A stretch of 6,602 nucleotides of DNA from Dehalococcoidia bacterium (GTDB lineage: Bacteria > Chloroflexota > Dehalococcoidia > Plut-88900), in contig JAAXHX010000323.1 in NCBI GenBank assembly GCA_012270635.1, positions 1 through 6,602 on the forward strand, read 5' to 3'. The stretch's first letter is position 1; every line of letters starts with the position of its first letter. The translations under genes were made by a program, and so were the position numbers. The notes under the pieces were generated by a model, which had not been told where the DNA came from, did no database searches, and saw only the letters and a list, made by a program, of their open reading frames with translations. Of this stretch, positions 1 through 6,481 are shown piece after piece.

Positions 1-688
1 TCTCCAGCATGTTCAGGAAGTCGGTGTTGCCGCCGAAGTTCAGCTGATAGGTCCTCTCCAGCTTGACCCCCCTGTCCCGGAACAGCCGGGTCAGCACCCG
101 GTGGGTGATCGTCGCCCCGACCTGCGACTTGATGTCGTCACCCACTATGGGCAGTCCCTTGTCCGAAAAGCGCTTCTGCCAGTAGCCTTCCTTGGCTATG
201 AACACCGGGATGCAGTTCACTAGCCCGCATCCCGCGCTCAGGATCTGCTCCACGTACCACTTGGTGGCCTCCTCGCTCCCGACGGGGAGGAAGTTGACCA
301 CCACGTGAGTGTCCCGGTCCTTCAGGATGTTGGCGATGTCGGAGGTGGGGCCCGGCGCCTTCTTCACCACGTCCGCCAGGTACTTGCCGATGCCGTCGTG
401 GGTCATGCCCCGGTCCACGTTCACCTGCATGGGAGGCACGTCGCAGAACTTGGCCGTGTTGTTCTGCCCCGAGAATATGGCCTCCGACAGGTCCTTCCCG
501 ACCTTGTTCCGGTCCACGTCAAAGGCCGCGACCACCTTGATGTCGGAAATCGGGTACTCCCCGAGCACCGGGTGCATCAGGCCGGGGATGTCCTCTCCGT
601 CGGAGGCGTTCTTGTAGTAGTAGAGGCCCTGCACCAGGGATGAGGCGCAGTTGCCCACCCCTATTATGGCTACGTTGATGTCAGACAA
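1..688 (-). CDS. ino1: myo-inositol-1-phosphate synthase, 5' part (cut by window edge)
   Basis: Converts glucose 6-phosphate to inositol 1-phosphate using NAD, the first step to inositol lipids and inositol-derived solutes; cytosolic. The first 229 residues are in the window and the gene runs off the left edge; the short prokaryotic form of this enzyme is about 360 residues, so roughly a third is missing. Visible family motifs are the Rossmann NAD-binding loop GVGNCASSL at residues 10-18, FLPVGSEEA at 133-141, [15 protein letters not shown] at 183-197 and [12 protein letters not shown] at 216-227. By recall these match the mycobacterial Ino1 type closely. The start is TTG at 688-686: it directly precedes the Rossmann strand, and a GGAGG lies 8 bases upstream. 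No ATG or GTG lies nearby in frame. It is separated from truB by 364 bases with a promoter of its own, so it is probably not part of the nusA operon. Identity is firm; the start is likely. Confidence 0.95.
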   Translation of the reverse strand, partial: MSDINVAIIGVGNCASSLVQGLYYYKNASDGEDIPGLMHPVLGEYPISDIKVVAAFDVDRNKVGKDLSEAIFSGQNNTAKFCDVPPMQVNVDRGMTHDGIGKYLADVVKKAPGPTSDIANILKDRDTHVVVNFLPVGSEEATKWYVEQILSAGCGLVNCIPVFIAKEGYWQKRFSDKGLPIVGDDIKSQVGATITHRVLTRLFRDRGVKLERTYQLNFGGNTDFLNMLE

Positions 689-696
689 GCGTTAGT

Positions 697-701
697 CCTC
701 C
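697..701 (-). promoter_or_regulatory. ribosome binding site of ino1
   Basis: The minus strand reads GGAGG followed by 8 bases and then TTG. This strong Shine-Dalgarno match decides the TTG start of ino1, which would otherwise be missed because no ATG is available. Confidence 0.8.
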
Positions 702-713
702 GTTGCATTCGTC

Positions 714-759
714 CCCCGGTTTCCGTGCGGCCCAATACGACAGCCGGAAAGGGCCGGGG
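714..759 (-). promoter_or_regulatory. bulged hairpin just upstream of the ino1 ribosome binding site
   Basis: In the minus-strand transcript, CCCCGG (759-754) pairs with CCGGGG (719-714), and after a CCC bulge (753-751) TTTCCG (750-745) pairs with CGGAAA (725-720). That gives 12 Watson-Crick pairs around a 19-base loop. The hairpin ends 12 bases before the GGAGG of ino1, so it sits in the 5' leader where it could affect translation. No U-run follows it on this strand, so it is not an intrinsic terminator. Its function is unknown. Confidence 0.5.
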
Positions 760-824
760 TTCTTGGGTTCGGGGGTTGGCGTCGGGCGGGCCGAGGGGCG
801 GGGTCTGCCGGTCTATGTCGTGCG

Positions 825-913
825 GGAGTGGTCTGGAATGCCCTGCCGCCTTCGCCCTCCTGGAGCCCCGGGCATTCGATGGATTTGTAATCTCTGCTCT
901 GTAAGACCGCTCC
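825..913 (-). ncRNA. candidate structured leader RNA element upstream of ino1
   Basis: Two nested inverted repeats are visible. The outer arms are 825-834 (plus GGAGTGGTCT) and 904-913 (plus AGACCGCTCC). They form ten pairs, with position 829/909 a G-U pair if read on the plus strand or an A-C mismatch if read on the minus strand. The inner arms 836-843 (GAATGCCC) and 870-877 (GGGCATTC) are a perfect 8-pair match. Between the outer and inner arms lies a small hairpin, GATT-3 bases-AATC at 882-892. The result resembles a three-way junction of about 89 bases. It lies about 45-130 bases after the predicted ino1 start of transcription, so the minus strand is the likely sense. It matches no riboswitch, tRNA, SRP RNA or T-box consensus that I know. 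Function and strand are unproven. Confidence 0.45.
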
Positions 914-962
914 GATCTCTGGCCGCCGGCATGTTCCCGTATCGCCGCCCGGTTTCGCCGCG

Positions 963-991
963 ACTTTAGCAACGACGCCCCTTACTGTCAA
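963..991 (-). promoter_or_regulatory. sigma70-type promoter of ino1
   Basis: On the minus strand there is a perfect -35 box TTGACA (991-986), a 17-base spacer and a -10-like TAAAGT (968-963, 4 of 6 to consensus). Transcription would begin near 956, giving an unusually long leader of about 268 bases before the ino1 TTG. It lies downstream of the truB stop and points at ino1. Confidence 0.65.
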
Positions 992-1014
992 GTTTGCCCC
1001 CCCGATTCGTGCCT

Positions 1015-1027
1015 GCCGGGACCCGGC
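1015..1027. repeat. perfect 13-base GC palindrome after truB
   Basis: GCCGGGACCCGGC is a perfect inverted repeat around A1021. It lies 25 bases beyond the truB stop and 23 bases upstream of the -35 box of the ino1 promoter. It could be an operator or a short RNA hairpin at the end of the truB message. No U-run follows on either strand, so it does not look like an intrinsic terminator. In GC-rich DNA such a palindrome may also be chance. Confidence 0.3.
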
Positions 1028-1052
1028 GTAAGGCCCGCGCATTGAGCTAACC

Positions 1053-2009
1053 TCAGCCCCCATCCTGGGGCGCGAAGACCCGCTTGGGGTTCCACGGGCC
1101 CTTGGGCGTGGGCGCCGATATCACGGCCAGGAATCGACCGTCCAGCGAATAGGCCCGACAGAGAATCAGTTCGTCGGGTTCGCGGAACGCGCTGGATAGT
1201 TGCGCCGCCGCCGTGGTTATCCTGTCGTAGTCGAGGTAGGACACGGGAATCGGCTGGCCGTTGAGTGCAGCCCTCTCCGCCTTGCGGTCCAGGATGGCGG
1301 CGGGCATGCTGCTCATCGCCAGGTCCATCGGAAAGAGAAGGTCCTGCCAGGCGCCCCCGTTGACGGCCTCCTCGAACTCCTCCGGCGTCACCGAGTCCTG
1401 AATGTCGAAGGGTCCCGTGCGGAGCCTCGCCAGCTCGGTGAGGTGCCCCCCGACCCCCAATTCCCGGCCTATGTCGTGGGCCAGAGACCTCACGTATGTG
1501 CCCCGTCCGCAGTCGACGTATATGGTCGCCTGGGGAGGGTCCCAGCTTACGATTTCCAGCTTATGCACGGCCGTCTCCCGCTTGGGCCGCTCCACCGTTA
1601 TGCCCTCCCTTGCCAGCTCGTAGAGCCGCTTCCCCTCGTGCTTGAGGGCGCTATACATGGGCGGCTCCTGCATGATGATGCCGCGGAAGGGGCCCAGCGC
1701 CTCTTCGACCGTCTCGCGGGTCAGGTGGGAAGCGTTTATTTCCTCGGTCACCGTCCCCTCGGCGTCGTATGTGTCGGTGGCCGCCCCGAAGGCAACTACG
1801 GCCCGGTAGGTCTTGCTGGACTCCGCCAGGAACTCGCTCACCCGGGTCGCCCTCCCGAGACAGATGGGCAGCACCCCCGACGCCAGGGGGTCCAGCGTAC
1901 CCCCGTGGCCCACCTTCTTAACCCGCGTGAGCCTCTTGACCCGCCTCACCAGGTCGAAAGACGTGCAGTCGACGGGCTTGTTGAGGTTGAGTATTCCTGA
2001 GACGCTCAA
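1053..2009 (-). CDS. truB: tRNA pseudouridine(55) synthase TruB
   Basis: Isomerises uridine 55 in the T-loop of tRNAs to pseudouridine and helps tRNA folding. The 318-residue length is normal for the family. The N-terminal GILNLNKP (5-12) opens the TruB fold. The catalytic motif GHGGTLDPLASG (34-45) contains the nucleophilic aspartate D40. Further family motifs are the tyrosine segment KTYRA (66-70), PPMYSALKHEGKRLYELAREG (start 116) and RGTYVRSLAHDIG (169-181). The C-terminal part from about residue 235 corresponds to the PUA-like RNA-binding domain. The start is TTG at 2009-2007, overlapping the rbfA stop as TTGA, which suggests translational coupling. It begins right at the conserved N-terminus, and there is no strong Shine-Dalgarno of its own. 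It is the last gene of the nusA operon in this window. Confidence 0.96.
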   Translation of the reverse strand: MSVSGILNLNKPVDCTSFDLVRRVKRLTRVKKVGHGGTLDPLASGVLPICLGRATRVSEFLAESSKTYRAVVAFGAATDTYDAEGTVTEEINASHLTRETVEEALGPFRGIIMQEPPMYSALKHEGKRLYELAREGITVERPKRETAVHKLEIVSWDPPQATIYVDCGRGTYVRSLAHDIGRELGVGGHLTELARLRTGPFDIQDSVTPEEFEEAVNGGAWQDLLFPMDLAMSSMPAAILDRKAERAALNGQPIPVSYLDYDRITTAAAQLSSAFREPDELILCRAYSLDGRFLAVISAPTPKGPWNPKRVFAPQDGG

Positions 2010-2380
2010 GTCTGGCTTGCCGTTTCGGGGCCCTCTTCGGGCAGATCGAAGTTGTTCATAATGCTGTTCAGCCGCGCTCCTCGCTCTATCGAATCGTCCA
2101 TCTGAAACTCCAGGCGCGGTATGTGCCGCAGGGAGAGCCGGCTGCCGAGGCTCCTGCGCAGGTAGCTCCCCGCTGCCTGAAGACCCCGGTGCACCTCCGA
2201 CTTCTCTTCCTCCGTGCCCATGGCGCTCACGTGCACCGTGGCCTCCTTCAGATCGCTGGACACCGAGACCGAAGTTATGGACAGCATCCGGTTGAGCCTC
2301 GGGTCCCTCACGTCCCTCTGGAGCAGCACGCTCAACTCTTCGCGCAGAAGCTCGTTGATTCTCAGGGTTCGTCTACTCAT
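2006..2380 (-). CDS. rbfA: 30S ribosome-binding factor A
   Basis: Binds the small ribosomal subunit during late assembly and assists 16S rRNA 5' end maturation, also aiding cold growth. The protein has 124 residues, normal for RbfA, and is a single KH-type domain. Visible are the N-terminal helix with INELLREELSVLL (8-20), DPRL (26-29), the strand VSVSSDLKEATVHVS (38-52), the AxG kink of the type II KH fold at A69-A70-G71 in LQAAGSYLRR, and the family segment from P88 through FQMDDSIERG (92-101). The ATG at 2380 has GGGAG 7 bases upstream, at 2388-2392. The gene lies 59 bases after the infB stop and its TGA overlaps the truB TTG. Short pyrimidine tracts in the gap before it could pair with its ribosome binding site. 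Confidence 0.95.
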   Translation of the reverse strand: MSRRTLRINELLREELSVLLQRDVRDPRLNRMLSITSVSVSSDLKEATVHVSAMGTEEEKSEVHRGLQAAGSYLRRSLGSRLSLRHIPRLEFQMDDSIERGARLNSIMNNFDLPEEGPETASQT

Positions 2381-2439
2381 GGTCGGGCTCCCGTGGCGCT
2401 GCGGATACCGGGTGAGGGACAGAGGCAGGGAGACGGGGA

Positions 2440-4269
2440 TCAGTCGGCGGGGCCGGAGACCAGCTCCTTGCGGAAGGCGACCAACTCGTCACCGGCTTCG
2501 AAGTTGTCGAAACCCTCGAGCCCGACGCCTCCCTCGGAGCCCGAGGCGACCTCCCTGACGTTGTCCTTGAAGTGGCGCAGGCTCTTGATCCTGCCCTCGT
2601 GGACCGCGTCGCCGTTCCTCAGGACCCGGATGAGCGCGCTTCGGTTCAACCGGCCTTCGCTCACGCCTATCCCGGCCACCTTGCCGCCCTTCACGTCAAA
2701 CACCTCTTTCACCAGGGCCCGGGCCTCCACCGTCTCCCTGTACACCGGCTCCAGCATCCCGGATACCGCCGCACTCACATAGTCCAGCATGCCGTAGATG
2801 ATGTCGTAGTGGCGGATATCCACTCCCTCGATGTCGGCCAGCCTTCGAGCCCCGGCCTCGTCCTTGGTGTTGAAGGCCAGGATCACGGCGTCCGACGCGG
2901 AGGCCAGCAAGACGTCGGTCTCCGTGACCACGCCGCTGCTGGTCCGTATGACCTTGACGGCCACCTCATCTGTGGATAGGTCTTCGAGGGCGCTTCTCAG
3001 CGCTTCCCCACTCCCCTCGACGTCCGTCTTGAGGATTACGTTCAGCTCCTTGGTGTACCCGACCCTGACCTGGGCCAGCAGGGACTCGGCGTCCCCGTGA
3101 CCCTCGTCCCGGCCTGCCATCTGCCGCTCCCGCCGCTCCGCGGCAGAGGTCCCCTTACGCCCCGTCTCCGCAGCAACGATGATGTCGCCCGTCCGGGGTA
3201 CGCTGTCGAACCCCAACACCTCCACCGGGACCGCAGGCCCGGCCTCCGAGACCCGCACGCCTTGATAGTCGAACAGGGCCCGCACCTTGCCTTTCGTATC
3301 CCCGACGAAGAACCGGTCCCCTCCTTTGAGCGTTCCCGACTGTACCAGCACCGTGGCGACCGGTCCTCGCGCCGAGTCCAGCTTGGCCTCGACCACAACG
3401 CCCCGTGCCTTGCCTTCCGGGTTGCTCTTCAACTCCGCGACCTCCGCCACTAGGACTATGTTCTCCAGCAGGTCATGGACGCCTTCTTCGGTCTTGGCGG
3501 ACAGCGGCACGACTATCGTGTCCCCGCCCCACTCCTCCGCGATCAGCCCCAGTTCGGAAAGCTGCTGTTTTATCCGGTCCGGGTTGGCGCCCGCCACGTC
3601 CATCTTGTTGATGGCCACTATGATCGGGACTTCCGCCGCCTTGGCGTGGTCTATGGCCTCCCGGGTCTGGGGCATCACCCCGTCGTCGGCGGCAACCACC
3701 AGCACCGCTATATCCGTCACCTGGGCCCCCCGGGCCCGCATTGCGGTAAAGGCCTGGTGCCCCGGGGTGTCCAGGAAGGTGACGAGTTGTCCGTTCACCC
3801 TCACCTGGTACGCCCCGATGTGCTGGGTTATGCCCCCCTTCTCGGAAGCGGTGACCGAGCTGTTCCTGATCACGTCCAGCAGCGAGGTCTTTCCGTGGTC
3901 GACGTGGCCCAGGATAGTCACTATCGGGGCCCGGGGCTCCAGGTCCTCCTCCGTCTCCCCCGCAACGACGTCCACGGCATCCTTGATGCTCGAACCCTTG
4001 GCCTCCTCCTGGTACGGCGAGAACCCGAAGTCCGAGGCGATGATCGAGGCCGTCTCGTAGTCGATGACCTGGTTAATGTTCGCCATCACACCCCGGCGCA
4101 TCAGCTGCTTGATCACCTCGATGCCGCTGGCCCGCATCAGCTCGGACAGGCTCTGCACCGCAATGGCGCCGGGGATCTCCAGGGGAGGCCCCGACACAGG
4201 CCTGGTCTCGACGTTCACTCCCCGCCGGACCTGCCTACTCCTTGGGCTGTTGGACTGACCTGTAGTCAA
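2440..4269 (-). CDS. infB: translation initiation factor IF-2 (short form)
   Basis: GTPase that brings formyl-methionyl initiator tRNA to the 30S subunit and promotes 50S joining. The 609 residues are short for IF2 (about 890 in E. coli) because the long charged N-terminal extension is nearly absent. Residues 34-80 form the IF2_N domain. The G domain carries G1 GHVDHGKT (121-128), G2 GGITQHIGA (145-153), G3 DTPGH (167-171), G4 NKMD (221-224) and G5 SAK (257-259). The C-terminal half matches the IF2 domains II, III and IV and ends with the initiator-tRNA-binding beta barrel ([11 protein letters not shown]...GDELV, 571-597). The chosen start is TTG at 4269, 33 bases after the ylxR stop, but it has no clear Shine-Dalgarno. 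An in-frame stop lies just upstream. GTG at 4218 is an alternative that would drop 17 unconserved residues. Confidence 0.96.
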   Translation of the reverse strand: MTTGQSNSPRSRQVRRGVNVETRPVSGPPLEIPGAIAVQSLSELMRASGIEVIKQLMRRGVMANINQVIDYETASIIASDFGFSPYQEEAKGSSIKDAVDVVAGETEEDLEPRAPIVTILGHVDHGKTSLLDVIRNSSVTASEKGGITQHIGAYQVRVNGQLVTFLDTPGHQAFTAMRARGAQVTDIAVLVVAADDGVMPQTREAIDHAKAAEVPIIVAINKMDVAGANPDRIKQQLSELGLIAEEWGGDTIVVPLSAKTEEGVHDLLENIVLVAEVAELKSNPEGKARGVVVEAKLDSARGPVATVLVQSGTLKGGDRFFVGDTKGKVRALFDYQGVRVSEAGPAVPVEVLGFDSVPRTGDIIVAAETGRKGTSAAERRERQMAGRDEGHGDAESLLAQVRVGYTKELNVILKTDVEGSGEALRSALEDLSTDEVAVKVIRTSSGVVTETDVLLASASDAVILAFNTKDEAGARRLADIEGVDIRHYDIIYGMLDYVSAAVSGMLEPVYRETVEARALVKEVFDVKGGKVAGIGVSEGRLNRSALIRVLRNGDAVHEGRIKSLRHFKDNVREVASGSEGGVGLEGFDNFEAGDELVAFRKELVSGPAD

Positions 4270-4302
4270 TATATTGCTCGGATAATCAGGGCCTCAGCCT
4301 TT

Positions 4303-4641
4303 TCAGTTCCTCGAAGCTTCCGGGACCTCCGGCTTCAGCGTCTCGGCGTACTCTTTGAAGACGCTCAGGGAATCCGAGGTTATGCTGCACTTCAGGGCCC
4401 GGGCCAGGCGCTGGGACCCGACCGCCTTGCGCCAACACTGGTAGTCGGTGCACAGGTACGCTCCCCTACCCGCCGTCTTGCCGCCCGGGTCCATTTCAAT
4501 TGCCCCCTCCGGGGTGCGGACCACCCTGAGCAACCGACGCTTGTCCATCGCCTTGCGGCAAGAGATGCAGGTCCGCTGGGGCGGTAGACGCCTCTGTTTG
4601 ACGGCGATGTTTTTGGCCAATCTTCCCTGCCGTTCTTGCAT
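4303..4641 (-). CDS. ylxR: YlxR/RnpM family RNA-binding protein (DUF448)
   Basis: Small basic nucleic-acid-binding protein of the nusA-infB operon; the Bacillus subtilis homologue binds RNase P RNA and was renamed RnpM. The 112 residues contain the family signatures RTCISCRK (23-30), the basic KRRLLRVVR (34-42), a DPGGK segment (51-55) and GRGAYLC (58-64) followed by CWRKA. Cysteines 25, 28, 64 and 69 occupy the usual family positions. The frame stays open upstream to 4839 inside nusA, but that part is a shadow of the NusA tail and resembles nothing. ATG at 4641, 31 bases after the nusA stop, gives the length expected for the family; GGGGAT 11 bases upstream is a modest ribosome binding site. 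The ylxQ (L7Ae-like) gene often found next to it is absent. Confidence 0.9.
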   Translation of the reverse strand: MQERQGRLAKNIAVKQRRLPPQRTCISCRKAMDKRRLLRVVRTPEGAIEMDPGGKTAGRGAYLCTDYQCWRKAVGSQRLARALKCSITSDSLSVFKEYAETLKPEVPEASRN

Positions 4642-4672
4642 CGGGCCGAGATCCCCGGCCCCTTTGATCTTT

Positions 4673-6283
4673 CTAACGTCGAGACCGGGTCGGGTTGGGG
4701 AATGAGCCGAAGCCCGTTGCGCCCGGGGGCCTTGGCGGCCCGCCGCCCGGACCTCTTCCTCTCCTCCCGCCCTTCCGTTTCTTCCCCTTGGCCTTGTTGC
4801 CCCCGCGGCCCGGAATGAAGATGTCCAGGTCCTCGGCAAACCTGAGTTCGGTGGCCGGCCGGTAGATCTCCTGCTCGGCGCTGGGCCAGATGTCCTCGAT
4901 GGCCTGGGGCGCCGGTTCTGGGAAGGCGGGCACGCCCACCTCCTCCAATACCGGTTCGGCCTCGTCGATGGGTAAAACCTCGGCTACCGGGGCCAACTCT
5001 TCCGGTATCGGTACGTCTTCGACCTCCGGAAGCGCTGGCGCTTCTGCCTCGATTGTCGGTTCGTCCAGCGCCGCCGCGGCCTCTTCCACCACCGCCGCGG
5101 CCTCCTCGATGACCTCTGCCGCAACCTCGACGACTTCCTCCGGCTCCGGTGTCTCCGCCTCGGCGGCTGTGGGTTCGGGAGTGGGCTCTTCCACCGTGGG
5201 TGCGGGCTGGCTCAGGGCCGCTATGGCCGCCGCCCGGATCTTGCTTTCTCCGGCGTCGCTCACACCCTTGATATCGATGCGCCATCCCGTGAGCTTTGCC
5301 GCCAGCCGGGCGTTCTGCCCCTCCTTGCCGATAGCCAGGGACAGGTGTCGGTCCGCCACGACTACTACCGCGGCTTCCTCCTCCTCGTCGATTTCCACCC
5401 GGGCCACCTGGGCTGGGCTGAGGGAGTTGGCGATGAAGATGGACGGTTCTTTATCCCATTGCACCACGTCTATCTTTTCGCCGTGCAGCTCGTTGACAAT
5501 GTTCTGGATGCGGATACCTCGCAGGCCCACGCACGACCCCACCGGGTCTATCCCCTCCTGTCGCGCCGAGACCGCAACCTTGGTCCGGTATCCCGCCTCC
5601 CGGGCTATGGACCGGATCTCCACCGTGCCGTTGTAAACCTCCGGCACTTCCAGCTCGAACAGGCGCTTCACCAGGTCCTTGTGCGTCCGTGACACGATCA
5701 CCTGTGGCCCCTTGACGCTGCGGCTCACCTCCAGCACCAGGACCTTGAGCCTCTGCCCCGGGCGGCACCGCTCGTTGGGCGGTATCTCCGGCGCGGGCAT
5801 GACCGCTTCCGTCTTGTCTATGTCGACGACGATCTGCCTCGGTTCCAGGCGCTGGACGATGGCGCTGGCTATCTCGCCCTCCCGGTCGGAGAACTCCTGG
5901 TAGACCAGCTCTCGCTCGGCTTCCCGGAGGCGCTGCATGACCACTTGCTTGGCCGTCTGGGCTGCAATCCTGCCGGCGAATTGGCCCGTGGACTCGATCT
6001 CTATCACCTCGCCGATCGCAGCGCCCTTCTTGTACTTGTTGGCCTCCTTGGTGGTGATCTCCAGGTCCGAGTCGGTCACCTCTTCGACGACCGTCTTCAG
6101 CGCAGCGACTTTAACCTCGCCGCTGGTGGGCAAAATCTTCACGGACAGGTTCTGGCCCGCGGTCTCGCCCTCTCTCTTGTACACGGATACGAGGGCTGCT
6201 TCGATGGCGGAGATGACCACTTCGCGCGGCAGGTTTCTCTCAGAGGCAAGCTGAGTCACCGCGATTAGAAAATCGCTTTTCAT
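4673..6283 (-). CDS. nusA: transcription termination/antitermination factor NusA, with long low-complexity tail
   Basis: Binds RNA polymerase and nascent RNA, controlling pausing, termination and antitermination. Of its 536 residues the first 345 are standard NusA: the polymerase-binding N-terminal domain (1-130), the S1 domain (about 133-200, with EAVMPAPEIPP at 159-169), KH1 (about 205-280, with DPVGSCVGLRGIRI 246-259 and GEKIDVVQW 268-276) and KH2 (about 283-345, with LAIGKEGQNARLAAKLTGW 316-334). Residues 355-490 are rich in Glu, Ala and Pro, and residues 493-536 are strongly basic and glycine-rich, starting GRGGNKAKGKKRKGGRRGRG. No E. coli-like acidic repeat domains are recognised. The ATG at 6283 starts the conserved sequence and has GGAGGG 10 bases upstream. 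It is the first gene of the operon, preceded by its own promoter and a terminator-like hairpin; rimP is absent. Confidence 0.97.
   Translation of the reverse strand: MKSDFLIAVTQLASERNLPREVVISAIEAALVSVYKREGETAGQNLSVKILPTSGEVKVAALKTVVEEVTDSDLEITTKEANKYKKGAAIGEVIEIESTGQFAGRIAAQTAKQVVMQRLREAERELVYQEFSDREGEIASAIVQRLEPRQIVVDIDKTEAVMPAPEIPPNERCRPGQRLKVLVLEVSRSVKGPQVIVSRTHKDLVKRLFELEVPEVYNGTVEIRSIAREAGYRTKVAVSARQEGIDPVGSCVGLRGIRIQNIVNELHGEKIDVVQWDKEPSIFIANSLSPAQVARVEIDEEEEAAVVVVADRHLSLAIGKEGQNARLAAKLTGWRIDIKGVSDAGESKIRAAAIAALSQPAPTVEEPTPEPTAAEAETPEPEEVVEVAAEVIEEAAAVVEEAAAALDEPTIEAEAPALPEVEDVPIPEELAPVAEVLPIDEAEPVLEEVGVPAFPEPAPQAIEDIWPSAEQEIYRPATELRFAEDLDIFIPGRGGNKAKGKKRKGGRRGRGPGGGPPRPPGATGFGSFPNPTRSRR
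5071..5104. repeat. 21-base tandem periodicity in the NusA tail
   Basis: The 13 bases CCGCCGCGGCCTC occur at 5071-5083 and again at 5092-5104, exactly 21 bases apart. In the protein this is a seven-residue pattern around residues 386-406 (EVAAEVI, EEAAAVV, EEAAAAL). It indicates growth of the low-complexity linker by short duplications and a helix-prone, strongly acidic segment. Confidence 0.6.
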
Positions 6284-6293
6284 ACCGGCCTAA

Positions 6294-6299
6294 CCCTCC
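6294..6299 (-). promoter_or_regulatory. ribosome binding site of nusA
   Basis: The minus strand reads GGAGGG, 10 bases before the ATG at 6283. The spacing is slightly long but the match is strong, supporting this start. Confidence 0.7.
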
Positions 6300-6323
6300 A
6301 ATCCCGACTTTTGGGCCCCTATT

Positions 6324-6347
6324 AAAAAAAGTGGGGGGCTCCCACTT
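6324..6347 (-). terminator. intrinsic terminator-like hairpin in the nusA leader (candidate attenuator)
   Basis: On the minus strand AAGTGGG (6347-6341) pairs with CCCACTT (6335-6329) around the loop AGCCC, and the last two T of the stem continue into five more T, a run of seven. This is a complete intrinsic terminator read toward nusA. It lies about 20 bases after the predicted nusA transcription start and 40 bases before the ATG, with no minus-strand gene seen upstream in the window for it to end. Premature termination of the operon message, perhaps under NusA feedback, is the natural reading but is inference. Confidence 0.7.
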
Positions 6348-6374
6348 CCAAATAACAGGCCTTAAGTTAGTCGG

Positions 6375-6404
6375 ATTATATCAGACCGCCGCCGCTCATT
6401 GCAA
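6375..6404 (-). promoter_or_regulatory. sigma70-type promoter of the nusA operon
   Basis: The minus strand has -35 TTGCAA (6404-6399, 4 of 6 to consensus), an 18-base spacer and a perfect -10 TATAAT (6380-6375). Start of transcription is expected near 6368, giving a leader of about 85 bases that contains the terminator-like hairpin and the nusA ribosome binding site. Confidence 0.7.
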
Positions 6405-6443
6405 GACGCCCGGCCCCCTTCCTCCCCCGCCCCCGAAACTTTA

Positions 6444-6472
6444 TTGACGGCCAAAAGCCCCTTTGCTAGACT
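6444..6472 (+). promoter_or_regulatory. sigma70-type promoter of tRNA-Val
   Basis: The plus strand has -35 TTGACG (6444-6449, 5 of 6), a 17-base spacer and -10 TAGACT (6467-6472, 4 of 6). The start would fall near 6479, only a few bases before the mature tRNA 5' end. It diverges from the nusA promoter, the two -35 boxes being 39 bases apart. Confidence 0.65.
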
Positions 6473-6481
6473 CGAACCCCC

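Larger units (their letters stand above)
689..1052. other. 364-base non-coding region between truB and ino1
   Basis: Open frames here on both strands have no family-like content and no convincing ribosome binding sites, so I treat the stretch as non-coding. It holds, from the truB side, a short GC palindrome (1015-1027), the ino1 promoter (963-991), the structured element (825-913) and the hairpin next to the ino1 ribosome binding site (714-759). No hairpin with a U-run follows the truB stop, so where operon transcription ends is not visible. Confidence 0.7.

Noticed and set aside
870..913. tRNA-like look of the plus strand (loop TTTGTAA at 884-890, a threonine-like anticodon)
   Set aside because: The anticodon stem has only three pairs, there is no T arm at the right place and no acceptor pairing consistent with a tRNA.
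825..913. Small SRP RNA, 6S RNA, T-box or common riboswitch (TPP, cobalamin, SAM, FMN)
   Set aside because: None of the conserved sequence blocks of these RNAs, such as the SRP tetraloop region or the cobalamin box, is visible.
692..1063. Minus-strand open frames of 100-123 codons between truB and ino1
   Set aside because: No recognisable protein, no convincing ribosome binding site, and they cover the promoter and the inverted repeats better explained as regulatory DNA.
1200..2000. Plus-strand open frame of 266 codons opposite truB
   Set aside because: Antisense shadow of truB, whose motifs and catalytic aspartate are unambiguous.
3475..4587. Plus-strand open frame of 370 codons opposite infB and ylxR
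   Set aside because: It mirrors the infB and ylxR codon pattern in GC-rich DNA, has a composition typical of antisense shadows (rich in His, Arg, Gly, Pro, Leu) and shows no family motif.
4642..4839. Longer version of ylxR starting inside nusA (178 residues)
   Set aside because: The extra 66 residues have no resemblance to the family and duplicate nusA coding bases; ATG 4641 gives the normal length.
4392..5285. Minus-strand open frame of 297 codons overlapping the nusA tail and ylxR in another frame
   Set aside because: The product is an Arg/Gly-rich shadow of the low-complexity NusA tail; both true genes have clear family motifs in their own frames.
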